Of a DNA stretch of 13,258 bases, positions 1 through 7,107 are shown piece after piece. The notes beneath the pieces are model-generated. The model had not been told where the DNA came from. It searched no databases and was given only the letters and a program-made list of their open reading frames with translations. Position 1 is the stretch's first letter. Every line of letters begins with the position of its first letter. The DNA is from DASUZB01 sp036377075 (lineage in GTDB: Bacteria > Actinomycetota > CALGFH01). Position numbers and translations under genes: made by a program. The stretch lies in contig DASUZB010000189.1 in assembly GCA_036377075.1 (NCBI GenBank), positions 1 through 13,258 on the forward strand, given 5' to 3'.

Positions 1-11
1 TAGCGGGGCAT
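1..11 (-). CDS. Start of a gene running off the left edge (product unknown)
   Basis: An ATG on the minus strand (bases 11 to 9) is preceded by a perfect AGGAGG Shine-Dalgarno sequence at 17-22 with a 5-base spacer. Only three codons (Met-Pro-Arg) and part of a fourth are inside the window, so nothing can be said about the product, and the fourth codon begins TA and could in principle be a stop. The gene would be the next one downstream of the membrane protein at 279-1493, on the same strand. The call rests only on the start signal. Confidence 0.45.
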
Positions 12-143
12 GCTCCCCTCCTGTCGCAACTGGCGCCGGACGGTCCGGCTGCCCGGCAGTGTCGGGCCAGCCCCGCCCGGGCCACATCGGGAGGTCGTCC
101 CTACGTTGCGCCGCGCGGTCCCTATCTTCGGCGGCGGCGCCCC

Positions 144-278
144 TTACGTCGGCGGGGCGATCTCCCGCTCCGCCGCGACCCGCTCAGCCAAGCTGATCCG
201 GCTGACCGGCGCCGTCCGAGGGTCGCGGAGCACGACCTCCACGGTGCGGGTGGCCTCGGTCCAGCGTCCCTGCTCGAA
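144..278 (-). other. Coding-like extension behind the stop of the membrane protein gene
   Basis: Directly after the TGA stop (281-279) of the membrane protein, the same frame stays open for about 44 codons until a TAA at 146-144. The stretch has protein-like base periodicity by my hand count: about 71% GC at first, 58% at second and 91% at third codon positions, which is typical of genes in such a genome. It reads FEQGRWTEATRTVEVV and continues with ISLAERVAAEREIAPPT. I do not recognise the sequence. It could be an ancestral C-terminus cut off by a nonsense change, a remnant of another gene, or chance in GC-rich DNA. It has no ATG start of its own, so I do not call it a gene. Confidence 0.3.
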
Positions 279-1493
279 TCATGGTGCGGCGGGTGAGGGC
301 CGCAGCCACAGCGACGCCTGGGTCGGCTGCATGGTCTGGTCGACGACCGCCAGCAGCTCGGCGGTGAGGGTGTCGAGGTCGACCTGCTGGCGCAGCCGGG
401 CGCTGAACGCGGCGATGGTGCGCTCGGCGTCGTAGCGGCGCCGGTCGAAGCGCCGGTCCACCCCCTGCTGGACACGCTGGCGGGCGGGCTGGAACAGCGC
501 CGCCACCGCCAGGGTGGCCGCGGCCACCACCAGGGGGGAGTCCCGGCCGAGGAGCTGGCCGAGCCCGAGGACCGCGGCGGCGTAGCCGCCCAGCAGCAGC
601 GTGAGCAGCCCGTAGGCCAGGGTGCGGCTGACGATGCGGTCCAGGTCGTACAGCCGGTAGCGCAGGACCGCCGCGCCGATCGCCAGCGGCAGTACCGCCA
701 GGCAGACGCCCGCGAGCCAGCCCAGGTCGACCTCGTTGCCCGTCAGCGCCTGCGTCGCCAGCGCCGCCACCGCCACGCCCACCGGCGCCGTAGCCACCAC
801 CAGCCACCGCAGCTGCAGGCGCTCCACCCCTCGGGCACGGCGGAAGCGCACCACCAGCGACCAGGCGCCGACCGGGATCGCGAGGCCGGCCACGGCAAGG
901 GCCACGCCGCGCACCACCAGCAGGGGACCGGCCAGGGCGGTGACAGCGAGCGGGTTGGCGACCGACTGGTCGGGCTCCCTGAACGGTCCCAGCGCCAGCG
1001 ACACCAACCCCGCCACCGCCGCGGCCGCCGCGACCCTGGCCCACCACCGCCAGCGCGGTGAGGGCAGCCTCCCGGTCGGGGTCAGCAGCAGCACGAAGCC
1101 GATCAAGGCCGGGATCACCACGACGTTGGCGTCCAGGACCGCGGAGCCGACGGCGGGCGGCGCCCCTCGCCAGGCCAGCAGCACCCAGCTGGCGTACCCG
1201 TAGACGAACCACAGCCCAAGCGCCAGCAGCAGCCACCCCACCGGGTGGCGGGGCCGCCGGCTGGCCAGCACCGCCCCGACCGTGGCCGCGCTCACCGCCA
1301 CCAGCCCGTAGACCGCGGTGTTGGCGTCCGACCCCAGGTCGGACCGGCCGGCCTGGCGCGCCTGCTGGTTCAACCAGGGCGTCACGGTCAGGCCGAGCAG
1401 GACCAGCGTCCACAGCGCCCATGCCGGCCCGGGCGCCCGCCGGCGCCCCGCCGGTGGTCGGCCGCCCGGGGTCATCCCCATGGTCGCCCGCAT
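279..1493 (-). CDS. Polytopic membrane protein, sensor-kinase-like N-terminal module without kinase domain
   Basis: This 404-residue protein has about ten predicted membrane helices spread over residues 25-335, including clear hydrophobic runs near 60-80, 85-110, 185-210, 245-265 and 290-315. A cytoplasmic tail of about 70 residues follows. The stretch YRLYDLDRIVSRTLAYGLLT and the tail with QPARQRVQQGVDRRFDRRRY, a helical AFSARLRQQVDLDTL segment and the ending ASLWLRP are familiar from actinobacterial proteins forming the membrane half of sensor histidine kinases. No His-box or ATP-binding domain follows, so the protein cannot be a kinase by itself. It could be a stand-alone sensor or a partner of a separate kinase. 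The ATG at 1493 is preceded by AAGGGG six bases upstream, which supports this start; in-frame ATGs four and six codons later lack such a site. The family is recognised, the function is not. Confidence 0.85.
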   Translation of the reverse strand: MRATMGMTPGGRPPAGRRRAPGPAWALWTLVLLGLTVTPWLNQQARQAGRSDLGSDANTAVYGLVAVSAATVGAVLASRRPRHPVGWLLLALGLWFVYGYASWVLLAWRGAPPAVGSAVLDANVVVIPALIGFVLLLTPTGRLPSPRWRWWARVAAAAAVAGLVSLALGPFREPDQSVANPLAVTALAGPLLVVRGVALAVAGLAIPVGAWSLVVRFRRARGVERLQLRWLVVATAPVGVAVAALATQALTGNEVDLGWLAGVCLAVLPLAIGAAVLRYRLYDLDRIVSRTLAYGLLTLLLGGYAAAVLGLGQLLGRDSPLVVAAATLAVAALFQPARQRVQQGVDRRFDRRRYDAERTIAAFSARLRQQVDLDTLTAELLAVVDQTMQPTQASLWLRPSPAAP

Positions 1494-1568
1494 GCAAGCC
1501 CCTTGGTCCCGGTCACCGTCCCCGCGTCCTCGTACAACCTAGCCTGGCCGGCCTGCGTCCCGAGACCG

Positions 1569-1729
1569 TTACGAACGGCGCAGCAGTCCCCGCAGCTCCT
1601 CGGTGACCTGGTCGCTCGGAGCGACCGTGGAAGGCGGCTGGCGTGGTGGCCGCCCGCGGTGAACAAGGCGGCGTACCCGGCGGCGTCGCGCGCGTTCCAA
1701 CGCTCGAGCATGGTTCGATAGAGGGCGCC
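1569..1729 (-). pseudogene. Decayed SgcJ/EcaC-like (NTF2/SnoaL fold) gene, pieces in three frames
   Basis: Three consecutive pieces of one protein family lie in order on the minus strand, each in a different frame. Bases 1726-1649 encode ALYRT then MLERWNARDAAGYAALF, the first helix and strand of SgcJ/EcaC-type proteins. Bases 1647-1615 encode TTPAAFHGRSE, matching the near-C-terminal NTPAAFHGRPE motif of that family. Bases 1607-1569 encode VTEELRGLLRRS and a TAA stop, the usual C-terminal helix. Intact members have roughly 130 residues, so around 80 residues between the first and second pieces are missing and there is a further shift before the third. The N-terminal end is replaced by the start region of the divergent cupin gene at 1743. 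The family match comes from memory of the conserved motifs, not a search. No functional product is expected. Confidence 0.75.
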
Positions 1730-1742
1730 TGGGAGGTAGCGA

Positions 1743-2264
1743 ATGACCGATCCCCAGCTGGACCTGACCACGCAGCTTGGCTCCACGGTGCGCGCGTTGG
1801 ACACGCTGATCGAAGGGGAGCTTCGGCCCCAGGTCGCCGAGGCCGTCGACGCCGCGCGCCGGATGCTCGCCACGTCGCGAGAGCCGTTCGGCTGGTACTT
1901 CATCGACCTCGGCGCGAGGAACCTCCCGGACGGCATCAGGTCCGGGGCGGTCTTCGTCCTTCCAGCGGGAGCGACCCCGCCCGGCCATCACCATCCCAAC
2001 TCCGTCCAGCACATGCGCGTGTTGGCTGGGCGGGCCGTGGTCACGCTCCGGCCGAGGGAGGGTACGGCGCAGGATGGCCCGGTCCGGTACGGCGTGGGAG
2101 GGGAGCGACCCTGGCTGGTCATCCCGCGGGGCGTCGTGCACCAGTTCGAGGTCTTGCCCGATGGCGACCTCGTCGTCCTGTCGTTCCACACGGTCCTGGA
2201 GGAAGACCTGCTCGAGGTCAGCGCGGCCGGGGAGCGCACCTACACCGACCCGGCGGAGACCTAG
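1743..2264 (+). CDS. Small cupin-domain protein
   Basis: This 173-residue protein has an N-terminal helical part (residues 1-50) and a single cupin barrel (about 60-160). The barrel shows the first cupin motif with a His cluster (HHH at 82-84, then QH at 89-90) and the second motif VIPRGVVHQFEV with His133, so a metal-binding site is likely. No catalytic residues point to a specific reaction; single-domain cupins include dioxygenases, isomerases and sugar or ligand binders. A GGGAGG ribosome binding site at 1731-1736 with a 6-base spacer supports the ATG at 1743. The gene diverges from the pseudogene at 1569-1729, and its promoter must lie in that remnant. It is separated from xfp by 208 bases, so it may have its own transcript. 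The substrate is unknown. Confidence 0.85.
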   Translation: MTDPQLDLTTQLGSTVRALDTLIEGELRPQVAEAVDAARRMLATSREPFGWYFIDLGARNLPDGIRSGAVFVLPAGATPPGHHHPNSVQHMRVLAGRAVVTLRPREGTAQDGPVRYGVGGERPWLVIPRGVVHQFEVLPDGDLVVLSFHTVLEEDLLEVSAAGERTYTDPAET

Positions 2265-2313
2265 CTGTACTGCCCGGACAGGTTGGTGCAGGGCGAGTCG
2301 GCCTCGGGCATCA

Positions 2314-2362
2314 GTGGAGTACGCGGTAGCTGATGTGGACCTGCGGCGGCGTGGTACTCCAC
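2314..2362. repeat. Perfect 9-bp inverted repeat, GTGGAGTAC / GTACTCCAC
   Basis: GTGGAGTAC at 2314-2322 is exactly complementary to GTACTCCAC at 2354-2362, separated by 31 bases. It lies between the cupin stop and the xfp start. It could form a long-loop stem in an xfp leader, act as a widely spaced operator pair, or be chance. It is not a typical terminator because the loop is long and the stem is only moderately GC-rich. The rest of the 208-base gap shows no convincing gene. Confidence 0.3.
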
Positions 2363-2426
2363 GTACGCACGGGCCATGTCATGCTCGTGCAGCGCCGACG
2401 CAGCGGCCCGGGAGGGGCCAGGTGGT

Positions 2427-2458
2427 CCGACATGGCGCCGGTCGTGCCATATCGACCG
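2427..2458 (+). promoter_or_regulatory. Candidate xfp promoter with an overlapping inverted repeat
   Basis: CCGACA at 2427-2432 and TATCGA at 2450-2455 are spaced by 17 bases and resemble -35 and -10 boxes, though each is only a partial match. A perfect 6-bp inverted repeat, CGGTCG (2439-2444) and CGACCG (2453-2458) with 8 bases between, covers the proposed -10 box, the usual place for a repressor site. The xfp ribosome binding site follows at 2464-2470. The transcript leader would be only about 10 bases long. This is an inference from spacing and symmetry only. Confidence 0.3.
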
Positions 2459-2472
2459 ATCAGTGAGGGAGC

Positions 2473-4878
2473 ATGAGCGGTGATCCCGTGGTGACAGGCA
2501 CACCCGAGACCGGCGTGGAGGCGGCGGGACCGCTGTCCGCGGCGGAGTTGCGGCTGCTCGACGCCTACTGGCGGGCGGCGAACTACCTGTCCGTCGGCCA
2601 GATCTACCTGCTGGACAACCCGCTGCTCTTGGAGCCGCTACGGCCGGAACACGTCAAGCCTCGGCTGCTGGGCCACTGGGGGACGACACCAGGCCTCAAC
2701 TTCATCTACGCGCACCTCAACCGCGTCATCCGGGCGCGGGACCTCGACGCCATGTACGTGATCGGCCCTGGTCATGGCGGACCGGGGCTGGTAGCGAACG
2801 CGTGGCTGGAGGGCACCTACAGCGAGCTGTACCCGAGCGTCTCGCGCGACGCCGAAGGCATGCGCCGCCTCTTCCGCCAGTTCTCCTTCCCTGGTGGGGT
2901 ACCGAGCCACGTCGCGCCGGAGACGCCGGGATCCATCCACGAAGGTGGCGAGCTGGGCTACTCGCTCGCGCACGCCCAGGGCGCCGCCCTCGACAACCCG
3001 GACCTGCTGGTGTGCTGCGTGGTCGGCGACGGCGAAGCCGAGACCGGTCCCCTGGCGACCAGCTGGCACGGCAACAAGTTCCTCAACCCGGCGCGGGACG
3101 GCGCGGTGCTGCCGATCCTGCACCTGAACGGCTACAAGATCGCCAACCCCACCGTCCTGGCCCGCATCCCCGAGGCCGAGCTGCTCGCCATGCTCGAGGG
3201 ATGCGGCTACCGGCCCTACCTCGTCGCCGGAGACGACCCGATGGCGATGCACCAGCAGATGGCGGCCAACCTGGACCGGGTCCTCGACGACCTCGGCGCG
3301 ATCCAGCGCCACGCACGCGCGAACGGCGGCGCCGTCGAGCGTCCCACCTGGCCGATGATCGTGCTGCGCACGCCGAAGGGCTGGACCGGCCCGAAGGAGG
3401 TGGACGGCCAGCCGGTGGAGGGCACCTTCCGGTCCCACCAGGTCCCGATCGGCGCGGCGCGGAGCAACCCGGAGCACCTGGCCCAGCTCGAGGAATGGAT
3501 GCGAAGCTACCGCCCTGGCGAGCTGTTCGACGAGCACGGGGCGCCGGGCTCCGAGCTGCGGGCACTCCCGCCCGTTGGCGAGCGGCGCATGAGCGCCAAT
3601 CCTCACGCCAACGGCGGCCTGCTCCTCCGCGACCTGGTGATGCCCGACTTCCGCGATTACGCGGTCGAGGTGCCCAAGCCAGGCGCGAGCTTCAGCGAGG
3701 CGACCCGCGTCCTCGGCGAGTTCCTCCGTGACGTGATCCGCCGCAACCCGGACACGTTCCGCCTGTTCGGCCCGGACGAGACGCTCTCCAACCGGCTGTC
3801 GGCGGTGTTCGAGGCGACCGACCGGCAGTGGGGCGCCGAGCGCGTCCCGGCAGACCAGTACCTTGCGCCGGAGGGGCGGGTCATCGAGGTGCTGTCCGAG
3901 CACCTGTGCCAGGGATGGCTGGAGGGCTACCTGCTCACCGGCCGCCACGGGCTGTTCAACTGCTACGAGGCCTTCATCCATATCGTGGACTCGATGTTCA
4001 ACCAGCACGCGAAGTGGCTGAAGGTCACCCGGCAGATCCCCTGGCGCCGCCCCATCGCCTCGCTCAACTACCTGCTGACCTCGCACGTGTGGCGGCAGGA
4101 CCACAACGGCTTCACGCACCAGGACCCGGGCTTCATCGACCACGTCGTGAACAAGAAGGCAGAGATCATCCGGGTGTACCTGCCGCCGGACGCCAACTGC
4201 CTGCTGTCGGTCGCCGACCACTGCCTGCGGAGCCGCCACTACGTCAACGTGATCGTGGCCGGCAAGCAGCCGGCGTTGAACTACCTGTCGATGGACGACG
4301 CGGTGCTGCACTGCACCCGCGGCATCGGGATCTGGGAGTGGGCCTCCAGCGACGACGGTCACGAGCCCGACGTGGTCCTGGCGTGCTGCGGCGACGTCCC
4401 GACGCTCGAGACCCTTGCCGCGGTGGACCTGCTGCGCCAGTACCTGCCCGACCTCAAGGTCCGGGTGGTCAACGTGGTCGACCTGATGCGGCTGCAGTCG
4501 GCGACCGAGCACCCCCACGGCCTGCCCGATGGCGAATTCGACGCCCTGTTCACGACCGACCGGCCGGTCATCTTCGCCTTCCACGGCTATCCGTCGCTGA
4601 TCCACCGGCTCACCTACCGGCGGGCCAACCACGGCAACCTCCACGTGCGCGGCTACCGGGAGGAGGGCACGACCACCACGCCGTTCGACATGGTCATGCT
4701 CAACGACCTGGACCGCTTCCGGTTCGTGATGGACGTGGTCGACCGGGTCCCTGGGCTGGGGAGCCAGGCGGCACGCATCCGGCAGCAGATCGCTGACCGG
4801 CGGGTCGCGGCGCGCGCCTACACCCGCGAGCACGGCGAGGACCAGCCGGAGATCCAGCACTGGACCTGGCCGGACTGA
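2473..4878 (+). CDS. xfp: Phosphoketolase (D-xylulose 5-phosphate / fructose 6-phosphate type)
   Basis: This thiamine-diphosphate enzyme cleaves xylulose 5-phosphate, and often fructose 6-phosphate, with phosphate to acetyl phosphate plus glyceraldehyde 3-phosphate or erythrose 4-phosphate (EC 4.1.2.9 / 4.1.2.22). At 801 residues it has full family length. Visible landmarks are GHWGTTPGLNF around His68, IGPGHGG with His101, the signature IHEGGELGYSLAHA at 155-168, and the cofactor motif GDGEAETGPLATSW from 185 running to NGYKIANPT (219-227). The middle domain holds DDAVLHCTRGIGIWEW and the C-terminal domain VVNVVDLMRL and ATEHPHGL. No lesion is seen. The ATG at 2473 follows GAGGGAG at 2464-2470. 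The acetate kinase gene starts 11 bases after the stop, so the two form a unit that converts sugar phosphate to acetate and ATP. Preference between the two substrates cannot be read from the sequence. Confidence 0.97.
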   Translation: MSGDPVVTGTPETGVEAAGPLSAAELRLLDAYWRAANYLSVGQIYLLDNPLLLEPLRPEHVKPRLLGHWGTTPGLNFIYAHLNRVIRARDLDAMYVIGPGHGGPGLVANAWLEGTYSELYPSVSRDAEGMRRLFRQFSFPGGVPSHVAPETPGSIHEGGELGYSLAHAQGAALDNPDLLVCCVVGDGEAETGPLATSWHGNKFLNPARDGAVLPILHLNGYKIANPTVLARIPEAELLAMLEGCGYRPYLVAGDDPMAMHQQMAANLDRVLDDLGAIQRHARANGGAVERPTWPMIVLRTPKGWTGPKEVDGQPVEGTFRSHQVPIGAARSNPEHLAQLEEWMRSYRPGELFDEHGAPGSELRALPPVGERRMSANPHANGGLLLRDLVMPDFRDYAVEVPKPGASFSEATRVLGEFLRDVIRRNPDTFRLFGPDETLSNRLSAVFEATDRQWGAERVPADQYLAPEGRVIEVLSEHLCQGWLEGYLLTGRHGLFNCYEAFIHIVDSMFNQHAKWLKVTRQIPWRRPIASLNYLLTSHVWRQDHNGFTHQDPGFIDHVVNKKAEIIRVYLPPDANCLLSVADHCLRSRHYVNVIVAGKQPALNYLSMDDAVLHCTRGIGIWEWASSDDGHEPDVVLACCGDVPTLETLAAVDLLRQYLPDLKVRVVNVVDLMRLQSATEHPHGLPDGEFDALFTTDRPVIFAFHGYPSLIHRLTYRRANHGNLHVRGYREEGTTTTPFDMVMLNDLDRFRFVMDVVDRVPGLGSQAARIRQQIADRRVAARAYTREHGEDQPEIQHWTWPD

Positions 4879-4889
4879 GGAGCTGGGCG

Positions 4890-5990
4890 ATGCGCGTGCT
4901 GGTCGTCAACGCAGGCTCGAGCAGCCTCAAGCTGCGCGTGCTCGGCCCCGGCGACGAGCTGGTCGCCTCACGCGACCTGCCCGCCACGGACGGCCAGGTC
5001 GACCAGGGCGAACTGCGGAAGGTCATCGAGGAGGTCGACCACCTGCAGGCGGTCGGGCACCGCATCGTCCACGGCGGCACCGAGTTCTCCGAGCCGGTCC
5101 GGATCGACCAGGCGGTGGAGCGGCGCCTGCGCGCACTCAGCGACCTCGCGCCGTTGCACCAGCCGAAGTCACTGGCAGCACTGGACGCCGTGACCGCCCT
5201 GCTCGCCGACGTCCCGGCCGTGGCCTGCTTCGACACCGCGTTCCACGCCGGGATGCCGGCGGCGGCGGCGACCTACGCGCTGCCGCGAGCCTGGCGTGAG
5301 CGCTGGGAGCTGCGACGCTTCGGATTCCACGGGCTGTCGCACGCCTACGCGGCCGGACGGGCAGCCGAACTCGTCGGCCGGCCGGCCGAGCAGCTTCGGA
5401 TCGTGACCTGCCACCTCGGGGCCGGCGCCTCCCTGACCGCCGTGCGGGGTGGCCGGTCGGTCGACACCACCATGGGCTTCACCCCCCTCGAGGGGATCGT
5501 CATGGCCACCCGCTCCGGATCGGTCGACCCAGGGCTCGTCTTGTGGCTCCTGCAGCACGAGGACCAGTCCGCCGACCAGGTCGCCGAGGCGTTGGAGCAC
5601 CGCTCCGGCCTGGAGGGGCTCGCCGGGAACGCGGACATGCGAGCCATCATCGAAGCGGTGGCCGCCGGCGACGCGGACGCGACGCTCGCCGTCGACGTCT
5701 ACGTGCACCGGCTCTGCGGCGCGGTGGCGGCCATGGCGGCCGCGGCAGGCGGCATCGACCTGCTGGCCTTCACCGGCGGCGTGGGGGAGAACGCCCCCGA
5801 GGTCCGGCGGCTGGCCTGCGAGCGCCTGGCGTGGCTCGGCGTCGGGATCGACGCCGCCAGCAACGCCGGCGGGTCGGGGGACCGCGACCTCAGCGCGGCG
5901 GGCGCCACCGTCCGGACGGTCGTCGTGGCCGCCCGCGAAGACCTCCAGATCGCCCGAGAGGTCCGCCGCGTTCTCGGCGCTCCAAGCTAG
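4890..5990 (+). CDS. ackA: Acetate kinase, short form
   Basis: The enzyme transfers phosphate between acetyl phosphate and ADP, giving acetate and ATP. The family motifs are all present: NAGSSSLK at 7-14, GHRIVHGG with Arg58, FDTAFH with Asp115 and His119, FGFHGLSH at 144-151, HLGAGAS from His175, MATRSGSVDPG with Arg208, and FTGGVGENA with Glu300. The length of 366 residues is about 30 below the usual 395-405. The shortage lies mostly between the first motif and Arg58, a distance of about 50 residues here against about 80 in the methanogen enzyme. All residues known to act in catalysis seem kept, so activity is likely. AGGAG at 4878-4882 with a 7-base spacer supports the ATG. It is translated just after xfp, and its stop codon touches the start of the sigma factor gene. 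No phosphotransacetylase gene is in the window. Confidence 0.96.
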   Translation: MRVLVVNAGSSSLKLRVLGPGDELVASRDLPATDGQVDQGELRKVIEEVDHLQAVGHRIVHGGTEFSEPVRIDQAVERRLRALSDLAPLHQPKSLAALDAVTALLADVPAVACFDTAFHAGMPAAAATYALPRAWRERWELRRFGFHGLSHAYAAGRAAELVGRPAEQLRIVTCHLGAGASLTAVRGGRSVDTTMGFTPLEGIVMATRSGSVDPGLVLWLLQHEDQSADQVAEALEHRSGLEGLAGNADMRAIIEAVAAGDADATLAVDVYVHRLCGAVAAMAAAAGGIDLLAFTGGVGENAPEVRRLACERLAWLGVGIDAASNAGGSGDRDLSAAGATVRTVVVAAREDLQIAREVRRVLGAPS

Positions 5991-6998
5991 GTGGACGAAC
6001 CACTGGTGGAGGCGGCGCGCGCGGGTGACCGTGGCGCGTTCGCGCGGCTGGCGGAGCCGTACCGTCGCGAGCTGCAGGTGCACTGCTACCGGATGCTCGG
6101 CTCCGTCGAGGATGCCGAGGACGCCGTGCAGGAGACCTACCTGCGCGCCTGGGCCCGGTTGGACAGCTTCGCCGGTCGCGCCCCGTTCCGGGCCTGGTTG
6201 TACGGCATCGCCACGCACGCGTGCCTGGACGCCCTGCGCCGCAAGAAGGCGCGCGTCTGGCCGACGGACCTGTCCGCGCCGGCGGACCCGAGCAGCGCTC
6301 CGACGCCGCCGCTGGAACTGCCCTGGCTGCAGCCCTACCCCGACCGGCTGCTGGAGGCGCCGGCGCCGCCGGACGCCGAGCCCGAGGCGGTCGTGACGTC
6401 CAAGGAGACGATCGAGCTCGCGTTCCTGGCCGCGATCCAGCGCCTGCCGGCACGGCAACGAGCCGTGCTGATCCTGCGCGACGTGCTCGACTGGTCGGCC
6501 AAGGACACCGCGGCCTCGCTCGACGTGAGCCAGGCAGCGGCCAACAGCGCGTTGCAGCGTGCGCGCACGACGCTGGCCAAGCACCTCTCGGGAGGTCGCG
6601 GCGAGTGGACGTCGAGCTCGAACGCGACCGAGAGGGCCTTGCTGCGGCGGCTGATCACGGCCTGGGAGCGATCGGACACCACGGCGCTGGTTGGGCTGCT
6701 GCGCACCGACGCGCGGTTGGTCATGCCGCCGGGGCTGTCGTGGCTCGCCGGGCGGGACGCCATCGAGATCTTCCTTCGCGCGCACGTCTTCGGCGAGATG
6801 GGCGCCGGGTGGCGGTTGCTGCCCACGGCGGCCAACCGGCAACCCGCGTTCGCGCTGTACTGGCAACGGCCCGGCGACTCGGCGCACCGCCCGTTCGCGA
6901 TCGGCGTGTTGCGGGTCGACGACGGCGTGATCGCCGAGATCGCCCTCTTCGTGCAGCCGGAGCTGTTCGCGTTCTTCGCGCTGCCAGCGAAGCGGTGA
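5991..6998 (+). CDS. ECF sigma factor with C-terminal SnoaL-like domain (SigG / TIGR02960-like)
   Basis: This 335-residue sigma-70 family protein directs RNA polymerase to particular promoters. Region 2 covers about residues 10-78 (YRRELQVHCYRMLGS, then EDAVQETYLRAW). A linker carries the WLQPYPDRLLE motif typical of this subgroup. Region 4 covers about 146-200 (LPARQRAVLILRDVLDWSAK, then NSALQRARTTL). A SnoaL/NTF2-like domain follows at about 215-328, with LITAWERSDTTALVGLLRTD and MPPGLSWLAGRDAI. In related ECF groups (ECF41, ECF56) such a tail controls activity in place of a separate anti-sigma factor, and none is encoded here. The GTG start at 5991 directly follows the ackA TAG with no gap and no clear Shine-Dalgarno, so translation probably depends on ribosomes finishing ackA. 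The start fits the family, whose members begin with LLEAARAGD-like sequence. Target genes are unknown. Confidence 0.9.
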   Translation: MDEPLVEAARAGDRGAFARLAEPYRRELQVHCYRMLGSVEDAEDAVQETYLRAWARLDSFAGRAPFRAWLYGIATHACLDALRRKKARVWPTDLSAPADPSSAPTPPLELPWLQPYPDRLLEAPAPPDAEPEAVVTSKETIELAFLAAIQRLPARQRAVLILRDVLDWSAKDTAASLDVSQAAANSALQRARTTLAKHLSGGRGEWTSSSNATERALLRRLITAWERSDTTALVGLLRTDARLVMPPGLSWLAGRDAIEIFLRAHVFGEMGAGWRLLPTAANRQPAFALYWQRPGDSAHRPFAIGVLRVDDGVIAEIALFVQPELFAFFALPAKR

Positions 6999-7070
6999 TG
7001 GACGGCTCCGACCCGCCGATTTGGGGCGGCTTGCGAGCGAGCGATGATCCGCTGCGCCGCGGTGCGTCAA

Positions 7071-7089
7071 ACAGGTGACCCCTACCTGT
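7071..7089. promoter_or_regulatory. Inverted repeat ACAGGT-N7-ACCTGT upstream of the SDR gene
   Basis: ACAGGT at 7071-7076 and ACCTGT at 7084-7089 are exact complements separated by 7 bases. The repeat lies in the 109-base gap between the sigma factor stop and the SDR start, about 9 bases before the SDR ribosome binding site. The size and symmetry suit a dimeric repressor site. A short leader hairpin is the alternative. No strong promoter boxes are seen, so the SDR may also be read through from the xfp operon. Confidence 0.3.
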
Positions 7090-7107
7090 GCGCAGATGGA
7101 GGACTCC

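Noticed and set aside
2261..2503. Minus-strand open frame of 80 codons in the cupin-xfp gap
   Set aside because: Part of it (ALHEHDMARAYVEYHAAA) looks gene-like, but it overlaps the xfp start, has no good ribosome binding site, loses codon bias toward its end, and matches no family I know.
2638..4860. Long 740-codon open frame opposite xfp
   Set aside because: Shadow of the phosphoketolase gene; its Val/Arg/Gln-rich composition is typical of an antisense frame in GC-rich DNA.
7014..7030. Short stem CCGCC / GGCGG after the sigma factor gene as a terminator
   Set aside because: Only five pairs with no extension and no T-run; too weak to support a terminator.
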